NCBI GenBank assembly: GCA_047974405.1 | Contig: JBKECI010000081.1 | Location: 1-32,954, forward strand | Direction of reading: 5' to 3' | DNA length: 32,954 bases | Source: UPXZ01 sp047974405 | GTDB lineage: Bacteria; Bacteroidota; Bacteroidia; Bacteroidales; Paludibacteraceae | In this document: piece by piece, positions 17,332-26,013 of the stretch | Position numbering within the stretch: the first letter of the stretch is position 1 | Layout of the letters: every line of letters starts with the position of its first letter | Position numbers and translations under genes: made by a program | The notes under the pieces: model-generated | The model's input: only the letters and a program-made list of their open reading frames with translations | Told to the model about the DNA's origin: nothing | The model's database searches: none

Positions 17332-19794
17332 ATGAAACTCTCCAAAATTGCCGAGATATTACACAGTAATACGACAAATATACCAGAAACAGATATCCAG
17401 TGGTTATTGACCGACAGTCGCTCACTCTCTTTCCCGACTGAAACATTATTTTTTGCTCTAAAAACCAAACGCAACAACGGACACCGTTACATCGCCGAAC
17501 TTTATCGCCAAAATTTGCAATACTTTGTTGTAAGCGAAATGCCGGACGATTTCAAAAGAATGGAGGGTGCCGTCTTTTTGCTTGTGGAAGATACCCTGAG
17601 CGCGCTTCAGCAGTTGGCGGCGCACCACCGCCACCACTTTCAAATTCCCGTTGTGGGAGTTACGGGCAGCAATGGTAAAACCGTGGTAAAAGAGTGGTTG
17701 TATCAACTGCTTAACCCCGATTTTCAAATTGTACGCTCGCCAAAGAGCTACAATTCGCAAATCGGCGTACCTTTATCGGTTTGGTTGCTAAACGATAATA
17801 CTCAACTGGCGATTTTCGAAGCCGGTATTTCTGAACCTAACGAAATGGAGAGACTGCAAAACATTATACATCCTACGATAGGTATTTTTACCAACTTGGG
17901 GATGGCGCATCAAGAGGGATTCTCTGGATTAAAACAAAAATGTGAAGAAAAACTGAAACTTTTCAAAGAGAGCGAAACATTAATTTATTGCTCGGACGAT
18001 AAGTTACTGGATATTACCATTCAACAAGCCAAACTGAAAGCCAGACTTTTCTCATGGGGAAAAAGACCTACCAATCAACTGCAAATTATCCGTATTGATA
18101 AAACCGATTTTTCGACAAAAATAGAGCTTGAATACTTCAAAAAAAACAAATTTACGGTAGAGATACCTTTTACAGACGATGCCTCTATCGAAAACAGTAT
18201 GCAATGTATCTCTGCTATGCTGTGTTTAGGCATAAACACCAGTAGCATTACTAGCCGCCTTACAATACTGGAACCTGTTGCGATGCGCTTGGAAGTAAAG
18301 AACGGAATCAGAAACTGCCTGATAATAAACGACACTTATAACTCTGATATGAATTCGCTGAACATCGCCTTAAATTTTTTGGACCAACAATCTTCTTCAA
18401 AAAATCTTTCCCGAACGCTTATTTTGTCTGATATTTTGCAAAGCGGATACAATCCCGAAGAACTTTACAACATGGTTGCTGAGCTGGTTCATGCCAATCG
18501 TATAAACCGTTTTGTTGGGGTAGGAACAGAAATGTTGAACTATACGGCAAAATTCAAAACAGCAGAAAAATACTTTTTTGCGAGCACCGGAGAACTGATT
18601 AAATCTAACTTGATGCACGAGTTGCAAAATGAGATAATACTGCTAAAAGGCTCCCGGGTATTTCATTTTGAAGATGTGTTGGCTAAATTGGAATTGATAG
18701 CCCACGAAACAACATTGGAAGTAAACCTGAATGCCCTTGTCAATAACCTGAACTATTTTCGATCCAAACTGCTACCACAAACAAAGGTTATGTGCATGGT
18801 CAAAGCTTTTGCCTACGGAAGCGGAGCCATAGAGGTAGCACGCACGCTACAACACCATCAAGCAGACTATTTGGCTGTGGCGGTAGCCGACGAAGGAGCC
18901 GAGTTAAGAAGGGAGGGAATACGTACGCCAATAGTGGTAATGAATCCGGAAAAAGGGGCATTCACCACTATTTTTGATTATAAACTGGAACCCGAAATCT
19001 ACAGTTTCCGATTGCTGAAACTATTTATGACAGCTACCGAAAAACAGGGATTAACCAACTATCCTATCCACTTGAAAATAGATACCGGAATGCACCGGCT
19101 GGGATTTGAAGAAAAAGAAATAACTGAACTTGCAGAGCTATTGTCCAACCAAAACCAAGTAAAAGTAAAGTCTGTATTCTCACACCTGGCAGGGGCAGAC
19201 TCCGAGAATTTTGACGACTTTACTAAAGAACAAGCAAAAACATTTGCCCGGTGCGCCAATATCATTTCAAAATCATTTCCGCACAAGATACTGAAACATA
19301 TTCTCAATTCGGCAGGTGCAGAACGATTTCCCGAATACCAATTTGATATGGTGCGTTTGGGTATCGGTCACTATGGTATAAGCTCACTTCCCGAAGTAAA
19401 GTTAGAAACTGTATGTACATTAAAAACAATACTTTTACAAACAAAAGACATCACAACAGGAGAAACCGTAGGATACAACCGCAATGGAAAAATTACCCAA
19501 GACAGTAAAATAGGAATACTCCCTATTGGGTATGCCGATGGTTTTGACCGACATTTGGGAAACGGGCGGGGTGAAGTATGGATACAAGGACAACGGGCAA
19601 AAACGGTAGGTAATGTATCAATGGACTTGACAAGTGTCGATTTGACCGGAATTACTGCCAACGAAGGAGATACGGTAGAGATTTTCGGGAATAATATTAC
19701 CATTCAGGAGATAGCAAACACACTTGATACCATACCGTACGAAATTCTCACAAGTGTATCGAGAAGAGTGAAACGAATCTATTTTATCGATTGA
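17332..19794 (+). CDS. Bifunctional UDP-MurNAc-tripeptide:D-Ala-D-Ala ligase / alanine racemase
   Basis: A single 820-residue protein joins two peptidoglycan-precursor enzymes. The N-terminal MurF part (about 1-450) has P-loop VTGSNGKT (Lys 116), SYNSQIGVPLSVW, FEAGISEPNEM and INDTYNSDMNS; it adds D-Ala-D-Ala to the UDP-MurNAc-tripeptide. The C-terminal Alr part (about 455-820) has the PLP lysine in VMCMVKAFAYGSG (Lys 491), IDTGMHRLGF, GIGHYGIS, GYADGFDRHLGNG and the NVSMDLTSVDLT segment; it makes D-Ala from L-Ala. Such fusions are typical of Bacteroidota. The frame is open 43 codons further upstream (to a GTG at 17203), but MKLSKIAEIL matches a MurF N-terminus and sits just after a -7 box. 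The next gene starts 3 bases later. Confidence 0.95.
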   Translation: MKLSKIAEILHSNTTNIPETDIQWLLTDSRSLSFPTETLFFALKTKRNNGHRYIAELYRQNLQYFVVSEMPDDFKRMEGAVFLLVEDTLSALQQLAAHHRHHFQIPVVGVTGSNGKTVVKEWLYQLLNPDFQIVRSPKSYNSQIGVPLSVWLLNDNTQLAIFEAGISEPNEMERLQNIIHPTIGIFTNLGMAHQEGFSGLKQKCEEKLKLFKESETLIYCSDDKLLDITIQQAKLKARLFSWGKRPTNQLQIIRIDKTDFSTKIELEYFKKNKFTVEIPFTDDASIENSMQCISAMLCLGINTSSITSRLTILEPVAMRLEVKNGIRNCLIINDTYNSDMNSLNIALNFLDQQSSSKNLSRTLILSDILQSGYNPEELYNMVAELVHANRINRFVGVGTEMLNYTAKFKTAEKYFFASTGELIKSNLMHELQNEIILLKGSRVFHFEDVLAKLELIAHETTLEVNLNALVNNLNYFRSKLLPQTKVMCMVKAFAYGSGAIEVARTLQHHQADYLAVAVADEGAELRREGIRTPIVVMNPEKGAFTTIFDYKLEPEIYSFRLLKLFMTATEKQGLTNYPIHLKIDTGMHRLGFEEKEITELAELLSNQNQVKVKSVFSHLAGADSENFDDFTKEQAKTFARCANIISKSFPHKILKHILNSAGAERFPEYQFDMVRLGIGHYGISSLPEVKLETVCTLKTILLQTKDITTGETVGYNRNGKITQDSKIGILPIGYADGFDRHLGNGRGEVWIQGQRAKTVGNVSMDLTSVDLTGITANEGDTVEIFGNNITIQEIANTLDTIPYEILTSVSRRVKRIYFID

Positions 19795-19797
19795 GAC

Positions 19798-20562
19798 ATG
19801 ATTTTTGCCAAAATAACACACATCGAAACAGCCCGAAATATAATTATTTCGGCTCTTAACTTGTCATTATCATTAAAAAAACAAATGGGTCTGGTTTATT
19901 TTCTCTCTGAAAATGAGCCACAAACAGAGTGTACGTTGTATCAGCTACTTCAAGATTTGGATTTGTCACCAAAAAATATTTTTATACTGAAAAAAGGTGA
20001 TATTTCACTTGTTGAATTATGCGAGCAAAAAGAGGTATCTATTTTACTCATACAACAACGCAAAACAAGAAAAAAAGATATCCAAGAAGGATTGAACGAG
20101 TGTAGAAATTTGAGGATTCCCTATCTATTTTTCAAAAGCGAGTTCAAAGAATTCAATATTCGAAAGGTATTGGTTTCTGTCGGATTTTTGATGGAAGATT
20201 ACGAGAAAGCACAATTTGCATCGGCTTTTGGAAGATTTTGCAATACTCGCATTACCATTTTGCAGGCAAACGACTACGGATCAAAAGCGGCGGATACAGT
20301 TGATAATATGAAAAAACTGTTCGATAAATTTTCTCTAGATTATGGGGTTGAAAAAGCCAAAAAAGACAGTTTCAATTTAGATAAAGAGACTATCTGTAAA
20401 GCGGAAACGGAGCAATACGATATTGTACTTATTTCGGCATCGAGAGAGTATGGCTTAGACGACATTATTTTTGGACCGCCAGAACTACACAGGATAAAAA
20501 AATCATCTATACCTTTGCTTATCGTAAATCCCAGAGACGATCTCTACACTCTATGCGACTGA
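19798..20562 (+). CDS. UspA-like protein, probably tandem domains
   Basis: 254 residues resembling two universal-stress-protein-like alpha/beta units: residues 1-115 (degenerate) and 118-254, where IRKVLVSVGFLMEDYEKAQFA, ARRITILQA-like strand TRITILQANDYG and PLLIVNPRDD give the UspA strand order. The ATP-binding GxxGxxxxGS(V/T) motif of canonical UspA is not clearly present; the corresponding region reads FGPPELHRIKKSSIPLLIV. It follows murF-alr by 3 bases and so is translationally linked to cell-wall synthesis. The role is unknown; nucleotide binding is doubtful. The assignment rests on pattern only. Confidence 0.65.
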   Translation: MIFAKITHIETARNIIISALNLSLSLKKQMGLVYFLSENEPQTECTLYQLLQDLDLSPKNIFILKKGDISLVELCEQKEVSILLIQQRKTRKKDIQEGLNECRNLRIPYLFFKSEFKEFNIRKVLVSVGFLMEDYEKAQFASAFGRFCNTRITILQANDYGSKAADTVDNMKKLFDKFSLDYGVEKAKKDSFNLDKETICKAETEQYDIVLISASREYGLDDIIFGPPELHRIKKSSIPLLIVNPRDDLYTLCD

Positions 20563-20631
20563 CTTTTAACTAATAGCACAAGGAGTTCGACGAAAAAATA
20601 TATTTTATTTCCCTATACAAACTAAAAAACA

Positions 20632-20639
20632 TATCTTTG
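20632..20639 (+). promoter_or_regulatory. Predicted divIC promoter -7 box
   Basis: TATCTTTG matches the Bacteroidota TAnnTTTG box and ends 28 bases before the divIC-type ATG, in the 105-base gap after the UspA-like gene. Confidence 0.5.
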
Positions 20640-20667
20640 CAAAATACTAAAAACGAGATAAAAAACA

Positions 20668-20973
20668 ATGAATAATTTCTCTGCTTTTTTAAAAAAAGTC
20701 GGAAAAATATTACTAAACAAATATGTGTTTACAGTGGTAATATTTTTTGTTTTTCTAATATTTTTTGATCAAAATAATTTGATTGAACGCTGGAATACAA
20801 GACGAAACATCAAAAATATGGAGAAGGAAATAGCATACTATCAAACAGATATAGATAACAACAAGCAAAAAATGAGAGAAATGCGTTCGAGCAGTGAAAG
20901 TCTCGAAAAATATGCCCGCGAGCAGTATTATTTCAAAAAAGACAGCGAAGACATTTTTATTATAGAAGAATAG
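20668..20973 (+). CDS. Septum formation initiator, DivIC/FtsB family
   Basis: 101 residues with the family layout: short cytoplasmic N-terminus, one membrane segment (about 18-36, YVFTVVIFFVFLIFF), a periplasmic coiled coil (about 45-75, RRNIKNMEKEIAYYQTDIDN) and a short conserved tail (LEKYAREQYYFKKDSEDIF). FtsB/DivIC links FtsL and FtsQ in the divisome. Matching features are the DQNNLIERW segment after the membrane helix and the YAREQY motif. It is followed after 1 base by a membrane-protein gene. FtsB and DivIC are not distinguishable here. Confidence 0.88.
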   Translation: MNNFSAFLKKVGKILLNKYVFTVVIFFVFLIFFDQNNLIERWNTRRNIKNMEKEIAYYQTDIDNNKQKMREMRSSSESLEKYAREQYYFKKDSEDIFIIEE

Positions 20974-20974
20974 A

Positions 20975-21304
20975 ATGAAAAATAAAATAGCAGCCATACA
21001 GTTTGCTGGCAGCCTTCTGGTGCTACTGGGAGCGGTATTGAAATTTTTTAATTTTGATTTTGCCTCTTATATTTTTAGCATAGGAGCAACAATTCTCATT
21101 GTACTGCAATTGTTTTTTTTGTCAAAAGCCCGTAATGAAAATTCGCAGGTGCAGCGCTTACACAGACTAATGCTGTTTGCATCGCTTATGCTGGGAGCAG
21201 CTGCTTACTTTATGTTTTCGGGGAGTAAAACTTGGATTTTGCTGACACTTTCCTATGCTTTGGTTTCACTATTTTTGTCTTACAGATACAACACCGTAAA
21301 ATAG
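20975..21304 (+). CDS. Small membrane protein, unknown function
   Basis: 109 residues, almost entirely hydrophobic, with four predicted membrane spans: about 5-25 (AAIQFAGSLLVLLGAVLKF), 28-50 (FASYIFSIGATILIVLQLFF), 64-81 (LMLFASLMLGAAAYFMF) and 86-103. A polar loop (SKARNENSQVQRLHR) lies between the second and third. No domain is recognised. It begins one base after the divIC stop codon, so it is almost surely co-transcribed and may serve division or envelope assembly; that is inference from position only. Confidence 0.8.
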   Translation: MKNKIAAIQFAGSLLVLLGAVLKFFNFDFASYIFSIGATILIVLQLFFLSKARNENSQVQRLHRLMLFASLMLGAAAYFMFSGSKTWILLTLSYALVSLFLSYRYNTVK

Positions 21305-21350
21305 CCGATATGTTTCAACAAATGATGGTTCGAGAAACAACCGCCATACT

Positions 21351-22175
21351 ATGAATATACGAAAAATACTACCTATACTGCTCTCTTTTATACTTACAGC
21401 CTCCTGCAACTCGAAACAGAAAAAAATTGACAGTATAGAGAGACAACTGAATGAAACCGGAGAAATGATTCAAGCCGGGCAGTTAAACGCAGCGAAACAC
21501 CTACTAAACAGCATAGACAGTTTATCGCCAAACTTGGCAGGAATCAGAAGAAAATCAAACTTTTATAGAAATAAAATCGAAAATATCGAAACACACCGCG
21601 AATTACTCTACCTAGACAGTATGATTTTGACAAAACAAAAGCTGCTGGACTCAGTCGGTCAAAATTTTGTTCTCGAAAAGAGATATCAGATACAATACGC
21701 CGGAAACTATACACACAAACTGCAACTACCCGAAATCAAGGCTCAAAAAACATACCTGAAAGCAAGTGTTTCTGAAAATGGAGAACTGTTTTTAACCAAT
21801 ACCTACTTTAACAAAACTCCGCTGGGTTATATATCGCTGGTAGTAAAAACAAACGACTTATTCAAAGAAAGTATACAAGGAAACGGTGCCAACTCTGTAA
21901 GTCAAGTGTTTGACGATGGTTTTTATATGCGAGAAGTAGTTACCTTTAACAGTATTGCAGAAAATGGAATTTGCGAATTTATAGCAACATACGGAAAACA
22001 TCCGACAACCGTTACCCTTATCGGAAAATCGACCTATCGATACCGTTTAGATGCGCAAGATATTAAAGCTATTAGCGAAACATGGCAATTCCATCTATTG
22101 ATAAAAGAGTTGGTAAACCTTAAAAAAAACAAAACCCGAGCGGAGTATATCATCAGACAGACAGAGCAGGGCTAA
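21351..22175 (+). CDS. Lipoprotein of unknown function
   Basis: 274 residues with a lipoprotein signal (ILPILLSFILTASCNSKQ; Cys about 19). An alpha-helical region rich in Lys/Glu/Gln follows (about 25-105, including IDSIERQLNETGEMIQAGQL and YRNKIENIETHRELLYLD), which could form a coiled coil or helical hairpin. A beta-rich part comes next (about 115-240, including YQIQYAGNYTHKLQLPEIK and TYRYRLDAQDIKAISETW). I do not recognise a family. It starts 46 bases after the membrane protein and is the last plus-strand gene before the convergent prs. Confidence 0.75.
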   Translation: MNIRKILPILLSFILTASCNSKQKKIDSIERQLNETGEMIQAGQLNAAKHLLNSIDSLSPNLAGIRRKSNFYRNKIENIETHRELLYLDSMILTKQKLLDSVGQNFVLEKRYQIQYAGNYTHKLQLPEIKAQKTYLKASVSENGELFLTNTYFNKTPLGYISLVVKTNDLFKESIQGNGANSVSQVFDDGFYMREVVTFNSIAENGICEFIATYGKHPTTVTLIGKSTYRYRLDAQDIKAISETWQFHLLIKELVNLKKNKTRAEYIIRQTEQG

Positions 22176-22230
22176 ACTTATAGAGTGGGAAAAAACTTTT
22201 GCCCCCTCATCTCTGCTTTTCAAAAAAAAA

Positions 22231-23175
22231 TCAAAGTAAGTATTGCTCGCTGATAGATCTGTGCTGTTGCACTCTGGATATAGTTTCTGCAAATAAATCG
22301 GCAATAGAAAGTACGCGTACTTTGGAACATTTGCCACAATCAAAAGGGATGGAGTTGGTAAAAGCTATTTCGGTAAGTGCCGATTTTTCTACATTTTCTA
22401 CAGCGTTTCCCGACATCACTCCGTGAGTAACCAACGCCCTCACACTTTTGGCTCCGTTTTCCACCATCAAATTAGCAGCTTTACAGAGAGTGCCTGCCGT
22501 ATCTACCATATCATCTACTATTATCACGTTTTTCCCCTCCACGTCTCCTATAATTCTCATTTCGCTCACCACATTTGCCTTTTCGCGGGTTTTATGACAC
22601 AGTACCATCGGCACATCCAAGTGTTTCGAATACGACCCGGCACGCTTGGACCCGCCTACATCCGGAGAGGCTATGACCAGATTATCCAAGTTCAACGCTT
22701 TGAGGTATGGAATAAAAACGGTAGATGCATATAAATGATCTACCGGAACATCAAAAAAACCTTGTATCTGGTCGGCGTGCAAGTCCATAGTAATCACCCT
22801 GTGTACACCGGCAACAGTGAGCATATCGGCTATAAGCTTTGCCCCTATGGATACGCGGGGCTTATCTTTTCTATCCTGCCTTGCCCAACCAAAGTATGGC
22901 ACTACAGCTATTATTTTGTATGCCGAGGCGCGTTTTGCGGCATCAATCATCAGCAGCAATTCCATCAGATTATCCGAATTGGGAAAAGTAGATTGTACCA
23001 AATAGATGTATTGACCTCGTATAGACTCTTCGTAAGAAACAGAAAACTCCCCGTCGGAAAAATGCTGAACATTCATTTTTCCCAAGGGAGTCCCTAAACT
23101 ATTACATATTTTTTCGGCTAAATACAGACTCTTGGAACCGGAGAAAACTTTAAATTCTTGTAAATTTCCTGACAT
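22231..23175 (-). CDS. prs: Ribose-phosphate pyrophosphokinase
   Basis: Makes PRPP from ribose-5-phosphate and ATP for nucleotide, His and Trp synthesis. 314 residues from the MSGNLQEFKVFSGS start, the usual length. Motifs: FSDGEFSVSYEESIRG, VQSTFPNSDNLMELL, the ATP/metal loop PYFGWARQDRKDKPR, MDLHADQIQGFF, and the PRPP loop VIVDDMVDTAGTL. An in-frame ATG six codons earlier (23191-23193) is possible; the 23173-23175 ATG is preferred by comparison with family N-termini. A long extension to 23277 crosses the -7 box and is rejected. Confidence 0.95.
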   Translation of the reverse strand: MSGNLQEFKVFSGSKSLYLAEKICNSLGTPLGKMNVQHFSDGEFSVSYEESIRGQYIYLVQSTFPNSDNLMELLLMIDAAKRASAYKIIAVVPYFGWARQDRKDKPRVSIGAKLIADMLTVAGVHRVITMDLHADQIQGFFDVPVDHLYASTVFIPYLKALNLDNLVIASPDVGGSKRAGSYSKHLDVPMVLCHKTREKANVVSEMRIIGDVEGKNVIIVDDMVDTAGTLCKAANLMVENGAKSVRALVTHGVMSGNAVENVEKSALTEIAFTNSIPFDCGKCSKVRVLSIADLFAETISRVQQHRSISEQYLL

Positions 23176-23214
23176 AAAATGTTCTTTAATCATTGGAATA
23201 TGATAATTCAGTTG

Positions 23215-23222
23215 CAAAATTA
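23215..23222 (-). promoter_or_regulatory. Predicted prs promoter -7 box
   Basis: Minus strand reads TAATTTTG, matching TAnnTTTG, 39 bases before the preferred prs ATG and 21 bases before the alternative ATG. Confidence 0.5.
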
Positions 23223-23401
23223 CGTAAATTATAATATCAAAAAAAAATAATATCAAAATTTTAAAATATATTTTCAAACGACATATAAAAATTATATGTT
23301 TGTCCGGTAAAAGATTTTAGAGTACCATAAAAAAGAAGCCAACCTTTGCAGATTCACTCCCAAGATTTATCTTTGAAGTTAGCACACTCTAAAATAGACC
23401 T

Positions 23402-24257
23402 ATGCGCAAAAATACAAATTTTATCGGATGGTTATTACGTTTTTTAGACAAGGGATTAATGAAGCGTACTTCTAAAGAGTTGGTATGTTATTCGCTGTTT
23501 TTTGAAGGTTATCATTCGACACGTGATACCGTATTAGGACTTTTTATCACAAGCAAGCAAATGTCAACATTTAGGGTTAGATTACATTGTGTGTCGCCCC
23601 ACTCTATCCTACACCAATGTTCGCCACATCCTAATGATATGAGATTTTCACAGACAAAAAGATACGGTATGTAACCTGTTTGAAAGACAATGTGATATAC
23701 AAAGCAAAATAAGAGTTCGATGTTCCCGATGGTACACATGCAGGTGTCCTGAAAGATGAAGGAATTGAGCTTTCGTATGATAAAAACAAGAAATTAAGAC
23801 ACAAAGCCAGACAAATTGCATTTTGGGATGATGAGAATGGACGTGTATTTGGGTTCATAACTAACAATTTTGATTTGAAAGCAGAGGAGATTGCTATGAT
23901 TTACAAAAAATGTTGGCAAATAGAGTTTCTTTTCAAGCAATTGAAACAAAACTTCCCATTGAAATACTTCTTGGGAGATAACGAGAATGCCATTATCATT
24001 CAAATATGGACTGCAATGATAGTAAACCCGCTTCTGACTATACTCAGAAGTAAAATTAGAAACGATGACCATTTTCAAATATGATGTCAATTGTAAGACA
24101 CCAGTTGATGAGCTATATAAACGTATATGCATTCTTTGAAGACCCCGAAAAGATATGGCGAAAAGTAATTGTAGAAGAAAAAGAGCAAGATAAGAATACG
24201 CAAAAACGACCCTCAGATGGTACTAAGTTTCAAACAAGGGGCTTACTTTTAAAATAA
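23402..24257 (+). pseudogene. Decayed IS4-type transposase
   Basis: Pieces of one transposase survive in different frames. The N-terminal part (from 23402) has NFIGWLLRFLDKGLMKR and FFEGYHSTRDTVLGLF. The C-terminal part (from about 23640) has DKKIRYVTCLKDNVIYKAK, then an in-frame stop, FDVPDGTHAGVLKDEGIEL, and YKKCWQIEFLFKQLKQNFPL, then a frameshift to MMSIVRHQLMSYINVYAFFE and a stop at 24257. The middle part, with two DDE acids, is missing. The IS4 signature Y-(2)-R-(3)-E-(6)-K has Cys in place of Arg. All damage points to a long-dead element. No terminal inverted repeats or target duplication were found. Confidence 0.88.
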
Positions 24258-24395
24258 AAACAAAAAACAGGACTAAAAAGCCCCATAAATGGAGTTAAAA
24301 ATAAATTTCCTATTTTAGCAGACAACAATGATAATTTATAAGAAACCTTTTATCCAAAATCTTCAATATTCGCTGTCTCAAAACAGTTTTTTTCC

Positions 24396-24403
24396 TAACT
24401 TTG
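24396..24403 (+). promoter_or_regulatory. Predicted promoter -7 box of the glycan cluster
   Basis: TAACTTTG matches TAnnTTTG and ends 32 bases before the FkbM-type gene. The five genes that follow have gaps of 12 bases or fewer, so it may drive all of them. Confidence 0.45.
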
Positions 24404-24435
24404 TCATTTAATTGAAATTGCAATACATATAACCC

Positions 24436-25152
24436 ATGAAAATAAGAGAATACATAAATAGAATTTGGATTTATATAAAATATCCTAACACACTTTTGAT
24501 GGACATCCGAAAAATACTTAACAAACGAAAGTATAAAAAATATGGCTTACAGGGGTTTGCGCCAAATTACATCTATTTTAATTGTTTCAACGACAAAAGT
24601 ACCATTATTGATGTAGGTTGTGGTTTCGAAGCCGAACTGTCTGTAACATTCATAAAAAAATATAATTTGAATGCGTTTGCAGTTGATCCTACGCTTAAAC
24701 ATGCCCCTTCACTACAAGCTATTTCAGCCAAATATCCAACAAAATTTCATCATTTGCCTTACGCATTGGCTACTCAAAACGGAGAAACACACTTTTATGA
24801 GGCCGAGAATTGCGAAAGCGGTTCGTTGCTTAAGGAGCATAAAAATATGAATTCAAATCATAATGTAAAAGAATACAAAGTGCAGTTAATTGATATTCCT
24901 TCTCTCATCAAGATGACAAAAAGTGAAATTATCGACTTTCTTAAAATTGATATTGAAGGTGCAGAATACACCCTTTTCACCCCTGCAAATCTGAAAGCAA
25001 TACACCAAGTGAAACAATTATTTATCGAATTTCACCATCTGTCTGTTGCAGGATTTACCCGTAAAAACACTCTACAGGTAGTGCAACAAATAGAGGATGA
25101 AGGGTTTAAGAGTTTTTCGAATGATGGAGTAAATTATCTGTTTTTTAACTAA
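24436..25152 (+). CDS. FkbM-family SAM-dependent methyltransferase
   Basis: 238 residues with a class I methyltransferase core: SAM motif I TIIDVGCGFEAELSVTF (about 56-72), the acidic strand-2 region AVDPTLK, and the FkbM signature FLKIDIEGAEYTLF (about 175-188) followed by LFIEFHH. Family members methylate sugars or natural products, and the polysaccharide context suggests a sugar target. The gene is AT-rich with irregular codon use and lies just after the dead transposase, consistent with acquired DNA. It is the first gene of a tight five-gene unit; the next starts 3 bases later. Confidence 0.88.
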   Translation: MKIREYINRIWIYIKYPNTLLMDIRKILNKRKYKKYGLQGFAPNYIYFNCFNDKSTIIDVGCGFEAELSVTFIKKYNLNAFAVDPTLKHAPSLQAISAKYPTKFHHLPYALATQNGETHFYEAENCESGSLLKEHKNMNSNHNVKEYKVQLIDIPSLIKMTKSEIIDFLKIDIEGAEYTLFTPANLKAIHQVKQLFIEFHHLSVAGFTRKNTLQVVQQIEDEGFKSFSNDGVNYLFFN

Positions 25153-25155
25153 AAA

Positions 25156-26001
25156 ATGAAAATTCTCATTACAGGAAGCAGCGGTTTTATTGGGAAATAC
25201 CTGAGAGACGAGCTGACAAAAACGAATCACGAATTGTTTTTTTTCGATATTTCCGAGGGTATTGACATTTCCGATTGGAATACTGCAAAAAATATAAATG
25301 GGATGGATGTAGTCATTCATTTGGCAAATCTGTCGTTTGTTCCCGATTCGTATAGGGAACCAAGAAAATTTTACGAAGTAAATTATTTGGGTACACTCAA
25401 TATGCTTGAATTGTGCCGACAGAATAAGGCGAAAATGATTTATTTCAGTTCGTATATGTATGGTACGCCGCAATATCAGCCTATTGACGAAAATCATCCC
25501 GTGTCAGCTTACAATCCTTATGCGCAAACCAAATTGATTTGTGAAAATCTTTGCGAAGGATACAACAGAGATTTCCGAGTGCCGATTATTATTTTTCGTC
25601 CATTTAATATTTATGGTAACGGACAAAATCCAAACTTTCTGATTCCCACCATTATCAATCAGGCAAAATCGGGTAAAATCATCGTAAAAGACGATCGACC
25701 CAAAAGAGACTACGTACACGTTACGGATATTGTGAACGCCGTTTTGAAAGCAATAGAAACTATTATCGAGATTACCGGGCTGCAAACCTACAATTTAGGA
25801 AGCGGCGAAAGTCATTCCGTGAAAAAAATAATCGACATTGTGCGCCTACTTTCGGGTAACAATATCGCTTACGAATGTACCCAAGAAATCAGACCCAACG
25901 AAGTAATGGATACCGTAGCAGACATTTCAAAAATAAAAAAAGAATTGGGTTGGGAACCAAAAATGCCTTTGGAAGAAGGATTGAAATTAATGTTGAAATA
26001 A
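25156..26001 (+). CDS. NAD-dependent epimerase/dehydratase (extended SDR)
   Basis: 281 residues with the SDR NAD-binding motif TGSSGFIG (about 6-13) and the Tyr-xxx-Lys pair in YAQTK (about 122-126). PFNIYGNGQNP, the YVHVTDIVNAV region and the C-terminal GWEPKMPLEEGL are typical of nucleotide-sugar epimerases and dehydratases. It is shorter than the usual 310-330, so the substrate domain is compact. It likely modifies a nucleotide sugar made by this cluster; the exact reaction cannot be read from the sequence. Confidence 0.85.
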   Translation: MKILITGSSGFIGKYLRDELTKTNHELFFFDISEGIDISDWNTAKNINGMDVVIHLANLSFVPDSYREPRKFYEVNYLGTLNMLELCRQNKAKMIYFSSYMYGTPQYQPIDENHPVSAYNPYAQTKLICENLCEGYNRDFRVPIIIFRPFNIYGNGQNPNFLIPTIINQAKSGKIIVKDDRPKRDYVHVTDIVNAVLKAIETIIEITGLQTYNLGSGESHSVKKIIDIVRLLSGNNIAYECTQEIRPNEVMDTVADISKIKKELGWEPKMPLEEGLKLMLK

Positions 26002-26013
26002 ATAGAATCAAAT

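Noticed and set aside
24376..24395. Hairpin-like CTGT...ACAG with T-run before the FkbM gene
   Set aside because: A 4-bp stem is too short to be a credible terminator.
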